From contig DATJNS010000345.1 in assembly GCA_035507915.1 (NCBI GenBank), positions 1 through 22,732 on the forward strand: DNA of 22,732 nt, in the 5' to 3' direction. The notes beneath the pieces are model-generated. The model saw only the letters and a list, made by a program, of their open reading frames with translations. It was not told the origin of the DNA and did no database searches. The translations under genes and the position numbers were made by a program. Within the stretch, counting starts at the first letter, position 1; each line of letters starts with the position of its first letter. Positions 7,509 to 14,410 of the stretch are shown in pieces. Origin of the DNA: JACQAI01 sp035507915. Its GTDB lineage: Bacteria > Pseudomonadota > Alphaproteobacteria > Elsterales > Elsteraceae.

Positions 7509-8807
7509 TCAGCCTTCGCCGGCGAGATACTTGCGGGCCAAGACCTTGCCTTCCTCGACCGCCGGCTGGTCGAACGGATCGACGCCGATGAGATGCGCCG
7601 CAAGCATGGTCTCGAGCATGAAGTGCATGAATAGCTCGCCGAGGGCCTCCTCGTCGAGCCGCTCGAGCGCGACCAGCCGCACCGGCCGACGGTTGCGCGC
7701 CAAGGTCTCGTAGGTCGCGCGCGCCTCGGCGTCGAGCAGGTCGCCGAGACTGTGGTCGGCGAGATAGGCGAGCGCGGGATCGTCGATCGCGGCGCGCGCG
7801 ACGACGCGGCCGACGCCGGCGCTCGGCGCCGTGATCAAGGTGAAGAGCTTGTCGCGCGGGCCGCCGAGATAGAGCTGCAGCTGACTGTGCTGATCGACCG
7901 TGCCGAGCGCGCGAATCGGCGTGGTGCCGCGGCCCTGCTTGCCGAGGCTCTCGGCCCACAGCTGACGGAACCAGAAGCCGAACCAGCCGAGCCGGTCGAC
8001 ATACGGCATCAGCACGGTCTGGTTGAGGCCGGCCTCGGCGGCGGCGACCGCGAGCGCCGCGCCGACCGCGGGCGGCGAGTCGGGACCCTGCGCGATCAGC
8101 GCGCGCCAGACGGCGGCGGCGCCGCGGCGCACCGCGGCGGCATCGAGACCGCCGATCAGCGCCGGCAGCAGGCCGACCAGCGACAGCACCGCGTAGCGCC
8201 CGCCGATCTTGGGATCGTGATCGAGCACGACGGCGCCGATGCGCCCGGCCAGCCGGCGCAGCGGATTGTCCGCCGGCTCGGTGATCGCGACGACGGCGCG
8301 CGCCGCGCCCGCTCGCCCGAGGGCGCCTTCAAGGCGCGGCCACAAGGTCATGAATTGCAGCAGCGTCTCGGCGGTCGAGCCCGATTTCGAGATCACGATC
8401 AGGCCGGTGCGCGTCGGATCGGTGGCGGCCTCGAGATCGGCGAACGTCACCGGATCGACATTGTCCATCAGGTGCAGGCGCGGCGCGCCGGGCGCCGGGC
8501 CGAAGCCGCGATCGGCGAGCGCCAGCAGCGTCTTGGCGCCGAGGCTCGACCCGCCAGTGCCGAGCACGATCACGTCGTCGAAGCGGTCGCGGAAGTCGCG
8601 CGCCAGCTCGGTCAAGCGCTCCAAATCGTCGGTTCGCTCGGGCAGGTTGAGGAGCGGCAGCGCGTCGTCGCGCTTGGCCGCGGCGAGCGCGTCGATGCCG
8701 GCCTGGGTGCGACGCTGGAGCGCGGCGACCGCGGCCGGCGCGATTCCGGTGCCGTCGGCTCCGGGGCGCTCGGCCAGGCAGCGATCGATCCGATGCTGAT
8801 AAGGCAT
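7509..8807 (-). CDS. pgi: Glucose-6-phosphate isomerase
   Basis: A 432-residue protein with SIS folds. It has VLGTGGSSLGAKTL (81-94), ISKSGSTAETLLQF (139-152, sugar-phosphate loop), IGGRYAVLS (201-209), and WAESLGKQGRG (284-294) with catalytic-type E286. DQHSQLQ supplies H307 and QPAVEEGKVLAR supplies K421. It interconverts glucose 6-phosphate and fructose 6-phosphate in the cytosol. It is about 100 residues shorter than the E. coli enzyme (~550), a compact form I associate with some alphaproteobacteria and Gram-positive bacteria. ATG 8807 has AGAGAGG six bases upstream. It lies between the second M16 gene (36 bases) and mutL (7 bases) on the same strand. Confidence 0.93.
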   Translation of the reverse strand: MPYQHRIDRCLAERPGADGTGIAPAAVAALQRRTQAGIDALAAAKRDDALPLLNLPERTDDLERLTELARDFRDRFDDVIVLGTGGSSLGAKTLLALADRGFGPAPGAPRLHLMDNVDPVTFADLEAATDPTRTGLIVISKSGSTAETLLQFMTLWPRLEGALGRAGAARAVVAITEPADNPLRRLAGRIGAVVLDHDPKIGGRYAVLSLVGLLPALIGGLDAAAVRRGAAAVWRALIAQGPDSPPAVGAALAVAAAEAGLNQTVLMPYVDRLGWFGFWFRQLWAESLGKQGRGTTPIRALGTVDQHSQLQLYLGGPRDKLFTLITAPSAGVGRVVARAAIDDPALAYLADHSLGDLLDAEARATYETLARNRRPVRLVALERLDEEALGELFMHFMLETMLAAHLIGVDPFDQPAVEEGKVLARKYLAGEG

Positions 8808-8843
8808 GCGGGACCTCTCTCGGCAGGGCGGCGCCCCGCGGCG

Positions 8844-10184
8844 TCAGCCGCCGCTGGGCGCGGGACGCGTCGTCTTCAGCTCGCCGGGCGGGCCGACGAC
8901 GACGATGGACAGCGGACGCGGATCGAACAGGCGCTGGGCGACCCGTTGCGCCTGTTCGAGCGTCACGCTCTCCAGTAACGCATTGCGGCGGTCGAGGTAG
9001 TCGATGCCGAGATGGTCGATCTGGAGCGCCACCAGGATCTGGGCGATCCGCCCGGTCGAATCAAGCTGGAGCGGGAACGAGCCGGTCAGGTAGGTCTTGG
9101 CGTCGGCGAGCTCCTCGAGGGTCGGCCCCTTCTCGGCCAAGCGCTTCCACTCGGCGCGCACCAGCTTGACGGCCTCCTCGACCGACGCGTTCTTGGTCGC
9201 GGTCTGGGCCTGCATCAGGGCGGCATGGTCGAAGATCGCGAGCGAGCTCGACACCGAGTAGGCGAGCCCGCGCTTCTCGCGCACCTGGTCGACCAGCCGC
9301 GAGCTGAAGCCGCCGCCGCCCAGGATGTGGTTGAGGACGAAGGCGGCGTAGTAGTCGGGATCGCCGCGCTTGATGCCGGCCTTGCCGAACAGCACCACGC
9401 TCTGCGGCAGCTTGCGGTCGATCTGCATCAGGGCACCCGGATCGGCCGGCGCGACGTCGGGCACGCTTGGGCGCGCCGCGGTCGCAGGCAGCCCGCCGAA
9501 CACCTTGTCGAGCAGGGGCGCCAGCTGGTCGGCCGAGATGTCGCCGGCGACGCCGATCACCAGCAGGTCGCGCGTCAGGTGCTCGTGCGCCCACGCCTTG
9601 AGATCGTCGACCGTGACGGCGGCGAGGCCGGCCGGCGTGCCGCGGCTGCCCCGTCCATACGGATGATCGGGAAACGCCGCGCGAAACCACGCGCGCTGCG
9701 CCATCGCGTGCGGCTCCTCGGCCTCGCGCGCCAGGCTCACCAGCAGATCGGTGCGCATGCGCTCGACGTCGTCCGGGTCGAACCGCGGCGCGGTGAGCGC
9801 CAGGCGCAGAAGCTCGGCCGACGGCGCCAGGTTCTGGGTCAACGTCTTGAGGCGCCCCGAGACCGCGTCGAGCGTGGCGTTGAAGTCGAGCTCGGACACC
9901 AGATCCTCCAGGCGGCGCTGGAACGCCTGGTTCGGCAGATCGCCCGCCGCCTCGTCGAGCAGCGAGGCGCCGAGGCGCGACAGGCCTTCCTTGCCGTCGG
10001 GATCGATCGCCGCGCCGCTGCGGAACACGAACTCGAACGACACCAGCGGCACGCTGTGGTCCTCGACCAGCCATGCTTCGATGCCGCCGGGGCTGGCGAC
10101 GCGCTGGATCTGGACCGCGCGCGCGGGCGGCGCGAGCAGGAGCAGCGCGGCGCACAGCGCGACGGTCGCGAGCCACCGGCGCAT
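8844..10184 (-). CDS. M16 family peptidase-like protein, zinc-less partner subunit
   Basis: A 446-residue protein with a signal peptide (MRRWLATVALCAALLLLAPPARA, probable cleavage after residue 23), so it is exported to the periplasm. Two M16 (insulinase/pitrilysin) domains follow. Where active members have HxxEH there is RLGASLLDEAAG (~70-81), so the zinc site is missing. The C-terminal half keeps GGGGFSSRLVDQVREKRGLAYSV, including the Arg/Tyr substrate-binding pair typical of M16. This is the pattern of the non-catalytic subunit of M16B heterodimers. The start overlaps the stop of the zinc-bearing M16 gene by one base (TGATG), indicating translational coupling and a probable complex. Confidence 0.9.
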   Translation of the reverse strand: MRRWLATVALCAALLLLAPPARAVQIQRVASPGGIEAWLVEDHSVPLVSFEFVFRSGAAIDPDGKEGLSRLGASLLDEAAGDLPNQAFQRRLEDLVSELDFNATLDAVSGRLKTLTQNLAPSAELLRLALTAPRFDPDDVERMRTDLLVSLAREAEEPHAMAQRAWFRAAFPDHPYGRGSRGTPAGLAAVTVDDLKAWAHEHLTRDLLVIGVAGDISADQLAPLLDKVFGGLPATAARPSVPDVAPADPGALMQIDRKLPQSVVLFGKAGIKRGDPDYYAAFVLNHILGGGGFSSRLVDQVREKRGLAYSVSSSLAIFDHAALMQAQTATKNASVEEAVKLVRAEWKRLAEKGPTLEELADAKTYLTGSFPLQLDSTGRIAQILVALQIDHLGIDYLDRRNALLESVTLEQAQRVAQRLFDPRPLSIVVVGPPGELKTTRPAPSGG

Positions 10185-11527
10185 CACGAGGTCCGCGCCG
10201 GCTTGAGAACCGACGTCACCGCGATGTCGTCCTTGAGCACGGCGCGCGCCGCGTCCCTGACCTGCTCGGCGGTCACCGCGCCGATGCGATCGGGCCACGC
10301 CTCCACCTCGTCGACCGTGCCGCCGGTCGACAACGCGGCGCCGAGCGTGCGCGCGCCCGTGCTCAGCGAGTCGAGCGCGTAGATCGTCGCCGCCTGGAGC
10401 CTGAGCTTGGCGCGCGCGACCTCGTCGTCGGTGACGCCGTCGTCGCGCACGCGCTTGACCTCGGCCTCGACCGCGCGCTCGAGCGCGCCGATGTCGCCGC
10501 CCGGCCGCGGGCTCGCGTAGATCACGAAGCTGCCGAGGTCGAGCCGGGTCGCCTCGTAGTCGGCGCCGGCCGAGGCGGCGATCTGCTGGTCGACCACGAG
10601 GCTGCGGTTGAGGCGGCTGGTCTCGCCGTCGCCGAGCACCTCGGCGAGCACCTGGAGCGGGTAGGCGAGCGCGGTGTCCCCCGCGTGATAGCTCGGCGCC
10701 ACGTAGCGGCGCGACCACGACGGCTCGCGCACGCGGTCGCTCGTCATCTCGAGCTTGACCGACGCGACGTGCGGCGGCTCGACGACGCGCACGCGCGCGG
10801 GCACCGACCGGCGCGGGATCGGCCCGTAATATTTCTCGGCGAGCGGCCGCACGTCCTTCGCGGTGACCGCGCCGGCGATCACCAGGGTCGCGTTGTTGGG
10901 CGCATACCAGGTTCGGTAGAACGCCAGCGCGTCCCGGTAGTCGAGGCCGCGGATCTCGTTCTCCCAGCCGATGATGGGGATGCCGTATGGGTGATGCACG
11001 AACAGGGACGCCTCGGCCTGCTCGTAGAGCTTGGCCGACGGGTCGTTGTCGGTGCGCATGCGCCGTTCCTCGAGCACGACGTCGAGCTCGGGCCGGGCGA
11101 CCGCATCGGTGAGCCGGAGGTTGGCCATGCGATCGGCTTCGAGCCGCATCACCAGCGGCAGGCGGTCGGCCGCGACGTTCTGGTAGTAGCACGTGTAGTC
11201 GTGGGTGGTGAACGCGTTGTCGCGGCCGCCGTTGCGCGCGATGATTCGGCTGAACTCGCCCGGCTTCACCCGGTCGGTTCCCTTGAACATCAGGTGCTCG
11301 AGGTAGTGCGCGACGCCGGACTTGCCGCGCTGCTCGTCGGCCGAGCCCGCGTGGTACCACACCATCTGGGTGACGATCGGCGCGCGCATGTTGGTGATGA
11401 CCACGACCTCGAGCCCGTTGGCGAGCTTGAAGGTGGTCGGGTTGAACACCTTGGCGCGGACGGGCGGCGCGAATGCCGCAAGCGCCGTCCACACGACGAC
11501 GAGGGAAAGCAGGCGTCGGCGTCGCAT
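10184..11527 (-). CDS. M16 family zinc peptidase, catalytic subunit
   Basis: A 447-residue exported protein. The signal peptide (~1-25) ends in PPVRA before KVFNPTTFKLANGLEV, the usual first strand of M16 proteins. The inverted zinc motif HYLEH gives H74, E77 (catalytic) and H78, with a distal glutamate ligand at E153 or E154 (VVLEERRMRTD). In the C-terminal half the usual R-x-x-x-G-L-A-Y substrate pair is not evident (QQIAASAGADY instead), unlike its neighbour. It is therefore the metal half of a complementary pair degrading or processing peptides in the periplasm; substrates are unknown. ATG 11527 begins MRRRRLLS; 89 bases separate it from the lipoprotein gene. Confidence 0.92.
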   Translation of the reverse strand: MRRRRLLSLVVVWTALAAFAPPVRAKVFNPTTFKLANGLEVVVITNMRAPIVTQMVWYHAGSADEQRGKSGVAHYLEHLMFKGTDRVKPGEFSRIIARNGGRDNAFTTHDYTCYYQNVAADRLPLVMRLEADRMANLRLTDAVARPELDVVLEERRMRTDNDPSAKLYEQAEASLFVHHPYGIPIIGWENEIRGLDYRDALAFYRTWYAPNNATLVIAGAVTAKDVRPLAEKYYGPIPRRSVPARVRVVEPPHVASVKLEMTSDRVREPSWSRRYVAPSYHAGDTALAYPLQVLAEVLGDGETSRLNRSLVVDQQIAASAGADYEATRLDLGSFVIYASPRPGGDIGALERAVEAEVKRVRDDGVTDDEVARAKLRLQAATIYALDSLSTGARTLGAALSTGGTVDEVEAWPDRIGAVTAEQVRDAARAVLKDDIAVTSVLKPARTS

Positions 11528-11616
11528 GGCGGCCTCGCGCAAAACTGGTTTCAGGGGTCCACCGGGGGCGTCGGGCCCGGCGGCGTCGCGCCTCTCCGTG
11601 ATACGCAGGCGAGCGG

Positions 11617-12225
11617 CTAGAAGATCCCTTCGAGCCAACCCTGGCGCTTGCGCTGGATGATCGGCGTCTCGCCTTCGGTCGCAGGCTTGCCGAGCGCCGC
11701 GTTCTCGCGCAACCGCTGCTGCTCGGCGGCGGCATCGACCACGGTGCCGGGCGGCGGCGTGTTTTGCCAGAAGATCAGCCGGTCGGTCAGGCTGCGATCG
11801 GCGTTGGCGAGTTGTGCGCTCTCGCGGTTGACGGTCTCGCGGATCGAGTTGTCGACGCCGACCGCGCCGGCCTGACTGAGCAGCGCCGACTCGCCGGGCG
11901 TGCGCCCGGCAATCAGCTTGGACTCCGGCGTCGCGGCGCCGAACACGGTCTCCTTGGCCTGCTCGCGCACCGGCAGCTCGTTGGGCCGGGCGGCCCCCGG
12001 ATCGGGCGGCCTCAGGCCGAAATCGGGCGGCACGTCGAGCGGTGCCCGGCTGACCACGCGGAACTCGTCGGGACCGCGCGAATCGAGACCGAGGCTGCGC
12101 CGCAGGTCGCCGCTGTCGCAGCCTGCCAGCAGCGCCGCGATCGCGAGACCGCACGCCGCGGCCGCGCTGCGACCAAAGATCGTCCGTCGCGCGTTCACCC
12201 GCCTCCTCGCCAAGCCATCCGTCAT
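11617..12225 (-). CDS. DUF3035 domain lipoprotein
   Basis: A 202-residue protein. A basic N-terminus (TDGLARRRVNARR) precedes a hydrophobic stretch and the lipobox LLAGC, with lipidated C36, so it is predicted to be a lipoprotein. The mature part carries the DUF3035 pattern LGLDSRGPDEFRVVSRAPL, then VPPDFGLRPPDPG. Function is unknown; the family is found mainly in alphaproteobacteria next to lspA and M16 genes, as here. The C-terminal half is polar and ends in a KRQGWLEGIF tail. It directly follows lspA, whose product would cleave its signal peptide. ATG 12225 is chosen because it gives a normal lipoprotein signal; the frame is open further upstream. Confidence 0.82.
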   Translation of the reverse strand: MTDGLARRRVNARRTIFGRSAAAACGLAIAALLAGCDSGDLRRSLGLDSRGPDEFRVVSRAPLDVPPDFGLRPPDPGAARPNELPVREQAKETVFGAATPESKLIAGRTPGESALLSQAGAVGVDNSIRETVNRESAQLANADRSLTDRLIFWQNTPPPGTVVDAAAEQQRLRENAALGKPATEGETPIIQRKRQGWLEGIF

Positions 12226-12240
12226 CTTTCTTGAGTCCGC

Positions 12241-12269
12241 ATGATACACCGAAAATCCGTATGTGGCAT
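12241..12269 (-). promoter_or_regulatory. Candidate sigma70-like promoter for the DUF3035/M16 genes
   Basis: On the minus strand, ATGCCA (-35-like, 12269-12264) is 17 bases from TATCAT (-10-like, 12246-12241). It lies in the 47-base gap after lspA, which is unusually A/T-rich for this window. The -10 matches consensus at five of six positions and the -35 at four of six. The leader to ATG 12225 would be only about 8 to 10 bases. This could uncouple the lipoprotein and peptidase genes from ribF-lspA. Confidence 0.4.
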
Positions 12270-12272
12270 GGC

Positions 12273-12764
12273 TCACAAGCGCGCAGGTCCAGCTGGGCGT
12301 CCGCTGACCAACCCGTCCAGGAGCAGGAGCCCGACGCCGAGCGTGATCGCCGAGTCGGCCAGGTTGAAGGCCGGGAAATGCCAACCTGCCGCATGAAAAT
12401 CAAGGAAGTCGAAGACCGCGCCGTACCGCCCGCGGTCGACCACGTTGCCGAGCGCGCCGCCCACCACCAGCCCGAGGCCGAGCGCCAGCAGCCGCCGCTC
12501 GGCCCGGCCGAGCCAGACGATCAGCCCGATCGCGACCGCCACCGCCAACCCGCTCAGGAACCACGCGGTCGAGCCGTCATGGGTCGCCAGGATGCCGAAG
12601 CTGACGCCGCGGTTCCAAACCGGAACCAGGTCGAAGAACCCGGTCAGCGCGATCATGCGCGGCGGATCGAGCAGCGCCATCATCCAGGCCTTGGAGGTCT
12701 GGTCGAGCACGACCACGAGCACGGCGAGCGCCAGGCCGAGCACCAGATTGGTGCGCCGGGTCAT
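12273..12764 (-). CDS. lspA: Lipoprotein signal peptidase (signal peptidase II)
   Basis: A 163-residue inner-membrane aspartyl protease with four predicted membrane segments (~7-27, ~65-85, ~92-108, ~137-155). The conserved blocks are DQTSK (21-25), GGALGNVVDR (102-111, catalytic D110) and FPAFNLAD (130-137, catalytic D137). It cleaves the signal peptide of diacylglyceryl-prolipoproteins; the adjacent DUF3035 lipoprotein is an obvious client. Length is typical. Its ATG overlaps the ribF stop by four bases (ATGA), so it is translationally coupled to ribF. In many bacteria ileS sits between ribF and lspA; here it does not. Confidence 0.95.
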   Translation of the reverse strand: MTRRTNLVLGLALAVLVVVLDQTSKAWMMALLDPPRMIALTGFFDLVPVWNRGVSFGILATHDGSTAWFLSGLAVAVAIGLIVWLGRAERRLLALGLGLVVGGALGNVVDRGRYGAVFDFLDFHAAGWHFPAFNLADSAITLGVGLLLLDGLVSGRPAGPARL

Positions 12765-13699
12765 GGCGCGCCCACACCCAGCAGCGCGCGGGCCCGTACG
12801 CCGTCCGCGGCGATCTGGCGTTTCAGCGCGTCGAGATCGGGGAAGCGCTGCTCGGGACGGATGAAATGGAGCAGCGCGACATCGAGGCGCTTGCCGTAGA
12901 GGTCGCCGGAAAAGTCGAACAAATGCACCTCGAGGCGGAAGTCGCGCCCGGCCACGGTCGGCCGCTCGCCCAGATTGGCGACCCCGGTGAGCGCCGCGCC
13001 GTCGCCGAGCCGCGCCGCCACGGCGTAGACGCCGGCGCGCGGCCGCAGATGGTCGCCGAGCGCGAGATTGGCGGTCGGAAAGCCGAGCAGCCGGCCGCGA
13101 TGATCGCCGTGGCGCACGTGGCCGGCGATCGCGAACGGCCGGCCGAGGATCTGCGCGGCGTCCTCCGGCTGACCGGCGCGCAGGAGCTCGCGGGCGCGCG
13201 ACGACGAATAAGGCTGGCCGGCCTCGTCGATCACCGGCGCCACCGCCGTCACCGCGACGCCGGCCGCTTGCCCGAGCTCGCGCAGGAGCTCCGCGGTGCC
13301 GGCGCGCCCGCGTCCGAAATGGAAGTCTCGGCCGATCACGATGTGGCGCGCGCCGAGGCCGGCGAACAGCACGTCGCGCACGAAGTCCGGCGCCTCGATC
13401 GCCGCGAAGCGCCGATCGAAGCGGAACACCACGGTGGCGGCGACGCCGAGCGCGCCGAACAGCTCGAACTTGGCGCGCCGCGGCGTCAGGCGGAACGCCG
13501 GATCGTCGGGCCGGAACACGGCGCGCGGATGCGGCTCGAACGTCACGACGAGCGCCGGCGCGCCGTGCGCCGCGGCGATTCGACCGGCCTCGGCGACCAC
13601 GGCGCGATGACCGCGATGCACGCCGTCGAAATTGCCGATCGCCAGCGCGCCGCCGCGCAGGCTTGCCGGCAGGTCGCGAGGATGACGGATGACGCGCAC
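12761..13699 (-). CDS. ribF: Bifunctional riboflavin kinase/FMN adenylyltransferase (FAD synthetase)
   Basis: A 312-residue protein, the usual RibF length. The N-terminal adenylyltransferase domain has AIGNFDGVHRGH (20-31, nucleotidyl-transfer signature), VVTFEPHPRAVF (51-62) and SSSRAR (165-170). The C-terminal riboflavin kinase domain has GRLLGFPTANL (202-212) and GVYAV, with E257 in the LEVHLFDF strand. It makes FMN and then FAD from riboflavin in the cytosol. The start is GTG 13699 (VRVIRHPRDLP); the frame is open far upstream, but this is where family members begin. No strong ribosome binding site is seen, only a tandem repeat just upstream. No FMN riboswitch is visible. Confidence 0.94.
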   Translation of the reverse strand: MRVIRHPRDLPASLRGGALAIGNFDGVHRGHRAVVAEAGRIAAAHGAPALVVTFEPHPRAVFRPDDPAFRLTPRRAKFELFGALGVAATVVFRFDRRFAAIEAPDFVRDVLFAGLGARHIVIGRDFHFGRGRAGTAELLRELGQAAGVAVTAVAPVIDEAGQPYSSSRARELLRAGQPEDAAQILGRPFAIAGHVRHGDHRGRLLGFPTANLALGDHLRPRAGVYAVAARLGDGAALTGVANLGERPTVAGRDFRLEVHLFDFSGDLYGKRLDVALLHFIRPEQRFPDLDALKRQIAADGVRARALLGVGAP

Positions 13700-13703
13700 G
13701 GGA

Positions 13704-13732
13704 GACGCCAAAGGGGGGGACGCCAAAGGGGA
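13704..13732. repeat. 15-bp tandem repeat in the maoC-ribF gap
   Basis: GACGCCAAAGGGGGG (13704-13718) is followed directly by GACGCCAAAGGGG (13719-13731, with the next base G being shared context). It occupies the place where a ribosome binding site for ribF would be expected. On the coding (minus) strand it reads CCCC TTTGGCGTC twice, with no purine-rich ribosome binding site. Confidence 0.7.
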
Positions 13733-13752
13733 TCGCAGGCCGACGCCGGTCC

Positions 13753-14193
13753 TCAGCCGCCGCGCGACGGGACCATCACGACGGCTTCGCCGTCGATCAC
13801 CACCGTGTCGCCGACCTGGCAGGTGGTCGCCAAGGTGACGCGCCGCTTGTCGGGCACGATCGCCGTCACGGTGGCGCGCGCCACGACCGTGTCGCCGGCG
13901 CGCACCGGTGCCTTGAATTTGAGCGACTGGCTGAGATAGATGGCGCCGGGCCCCGGCAGCTTGGTGCCGAGCACGGTCGAGATGAAGCCGGCCGACAGCA
14001 TGCCGTGGGCGATGCGGCCCTTGAATATCGTGCCGGCCGCGAAGGTCTCGACGAGATGCACGGGGTTGGTGTCGCCGGAGATGCCGGCGAACAGCACGAT
14101 GTCCGCCTCGGTCACGGTCTTGGCGTAGACCGCGCTCTGGCCGACCGCAAGATCCTCGATGAACGAGCCGGCGAGATCGTCGGCGATGGACAC
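13753..14193 (-). CDS. MaoC-like (R)-specific enoyl-CoA hydratase family protein
   Basis: A 146-residue single hot-dog-domain protein. The hydratase-2 motif is FAGISGDTNPVH, with D41 and H46 as the catalytic pair, followed by IFKGRIAHGML, the other conserved MaoC block. Members hydrate (R)-specific enoyl-CoA or enoyl-ACP esters, or act in polyhydroxyalkanoate and fatty-acid metabolism; the exact substrate is not readable. The open frame extends upstream, but GTG 14193 has AGGGAAA (14207-14201) seven bases ahead and gives a standard length. It is the first gene of the minus-strand run with ribF and lspA, 53 bases before ribF; no functional tie with those genes is apparent. Confidence 0.85.
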   Translation of the reverse strand: MSIADDLAGSFIEDLAVGQSAVYAKTVTEADIVLFAGISGDTNPVHLVETFAAGTIFKGRIAHGMLSAGFISTVLGTKLPGPGAIYLSQSLKFKAPVRAGDTVVARATVTAIVPDKRRVTLATTCQVGDTVVIDGEAVVMVPSRGG

Positions 14194-14200
14194 GGGTGCA

Positions 14201-14207
14201 TTTCCCT
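14201..14207 (-). promoter_or_regulatory. Ribosome binding site deciding the maoC-like GTG start
   Basis: AGGGAAA on the minus strand lies seven bases before GTG 14193. The upstream alternatives in the same frame have no such site and would add a basic, low-complexity extension. Confidence 0.55.
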
Positions 14208-14211
14208 GAAG

Positions 14212-14228
14212 CGGCGGCAGAGCCGCCG
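14212..14228 (-). other. GC hairpin in the maoC leader
   Basis: CGGCGGC and GCCGCCG form a perfect 7-base-pair stem with a 3-base loop. A GAAG/CTTC pair outside it (across a bulge) could extend the structure. It lies four bases from the AGGGAAA ribosome binding site, so it may affect translation or stabilise the message. It does not match an FMN riboswitch. Confidence 0.4.
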
Positions 14229-14290
14229 GACACCGCTTCTGCGACGCGAGCCGCGCTTGCGAAGCCCTTGTGCGGCGCCAACGGCGCGGC

Positions 14291-14319
14291 ACTATAGCGT
14301 CCGATCTTTGGGGTCGCAA
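14291..14319 (-). promoter_or_regulatory. Sigma70-like promoter of the maoC-ribF-lspA run
   Basis: On the minus strand TTGCGA (14319-14314) is separated by exactly 17 bases from TATAGT (14296-14291). The -10 matches TATAAT at five of six positions and the -35 matches TTGACA at four of six. Transcription would start near 14284, giving a leader of about 90 bases before GTG 14193. The leader contains a GC-rich hairpin at 14212-14228. This is the best promoter-like pair I found in the window. Confidence 0.55.
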
Positions 14320-14396
14320 CGGGCCGTCCGGCTCGGTATATCAGGACCCGGAATGGCCTCCGGCCGCTGGCGCGGACGGCCGACGCGCAACGCGAC

Positions 14397-14403
14397 GGAG
14401 GAG
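14397..14403 (+). promoter_or_regulatory. Strong ribosome binding site deciding the GTG start of the receiver-HPt gene
   Basis: GGAGGAG lies seven bases before GTG 14411. The frame is open upstream to 14270, but that extension has no ribosome binding site and the receiver fold starts at residue 5 from the GTG. Confidence 0.75.
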
Positions 14404-14410
14404 CTCGCGG

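Noticed and set aside
5654..7591. A 645-codon open frame on the plus strand opposite mutL
   Set aside because: It mirrors mutL codon for codon and reads as Arg/Ala/Gly/His-rich low-complexity protein with no domain; such frames are expected opposite GC-rich genes. The minus-strand MutL motifs are unambiguous.
10185..11735. Upstream extension of the zinc-less M16 frame
   Set aside because: It is a different frame of the zinc-bearing M16 gene. The real start is the ATG at 10184, which opens a clear signal peptide.
14268..14298. Plus-strand promoter TTGTGC...TATAGC upstream of the receiver-HPt gene
   Set aside because: The spacing is 19 bases and both boxes are weak. The same TATA-like bases fit a better 17-base-spaced promoter on the minus strand.
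14194..14319. FMN (RFN) riboswitch ahead of the ribF transcript
   Set aside because: The leader is too short and lacks the conserved RFN helices; only one simple GC hairpin is present.
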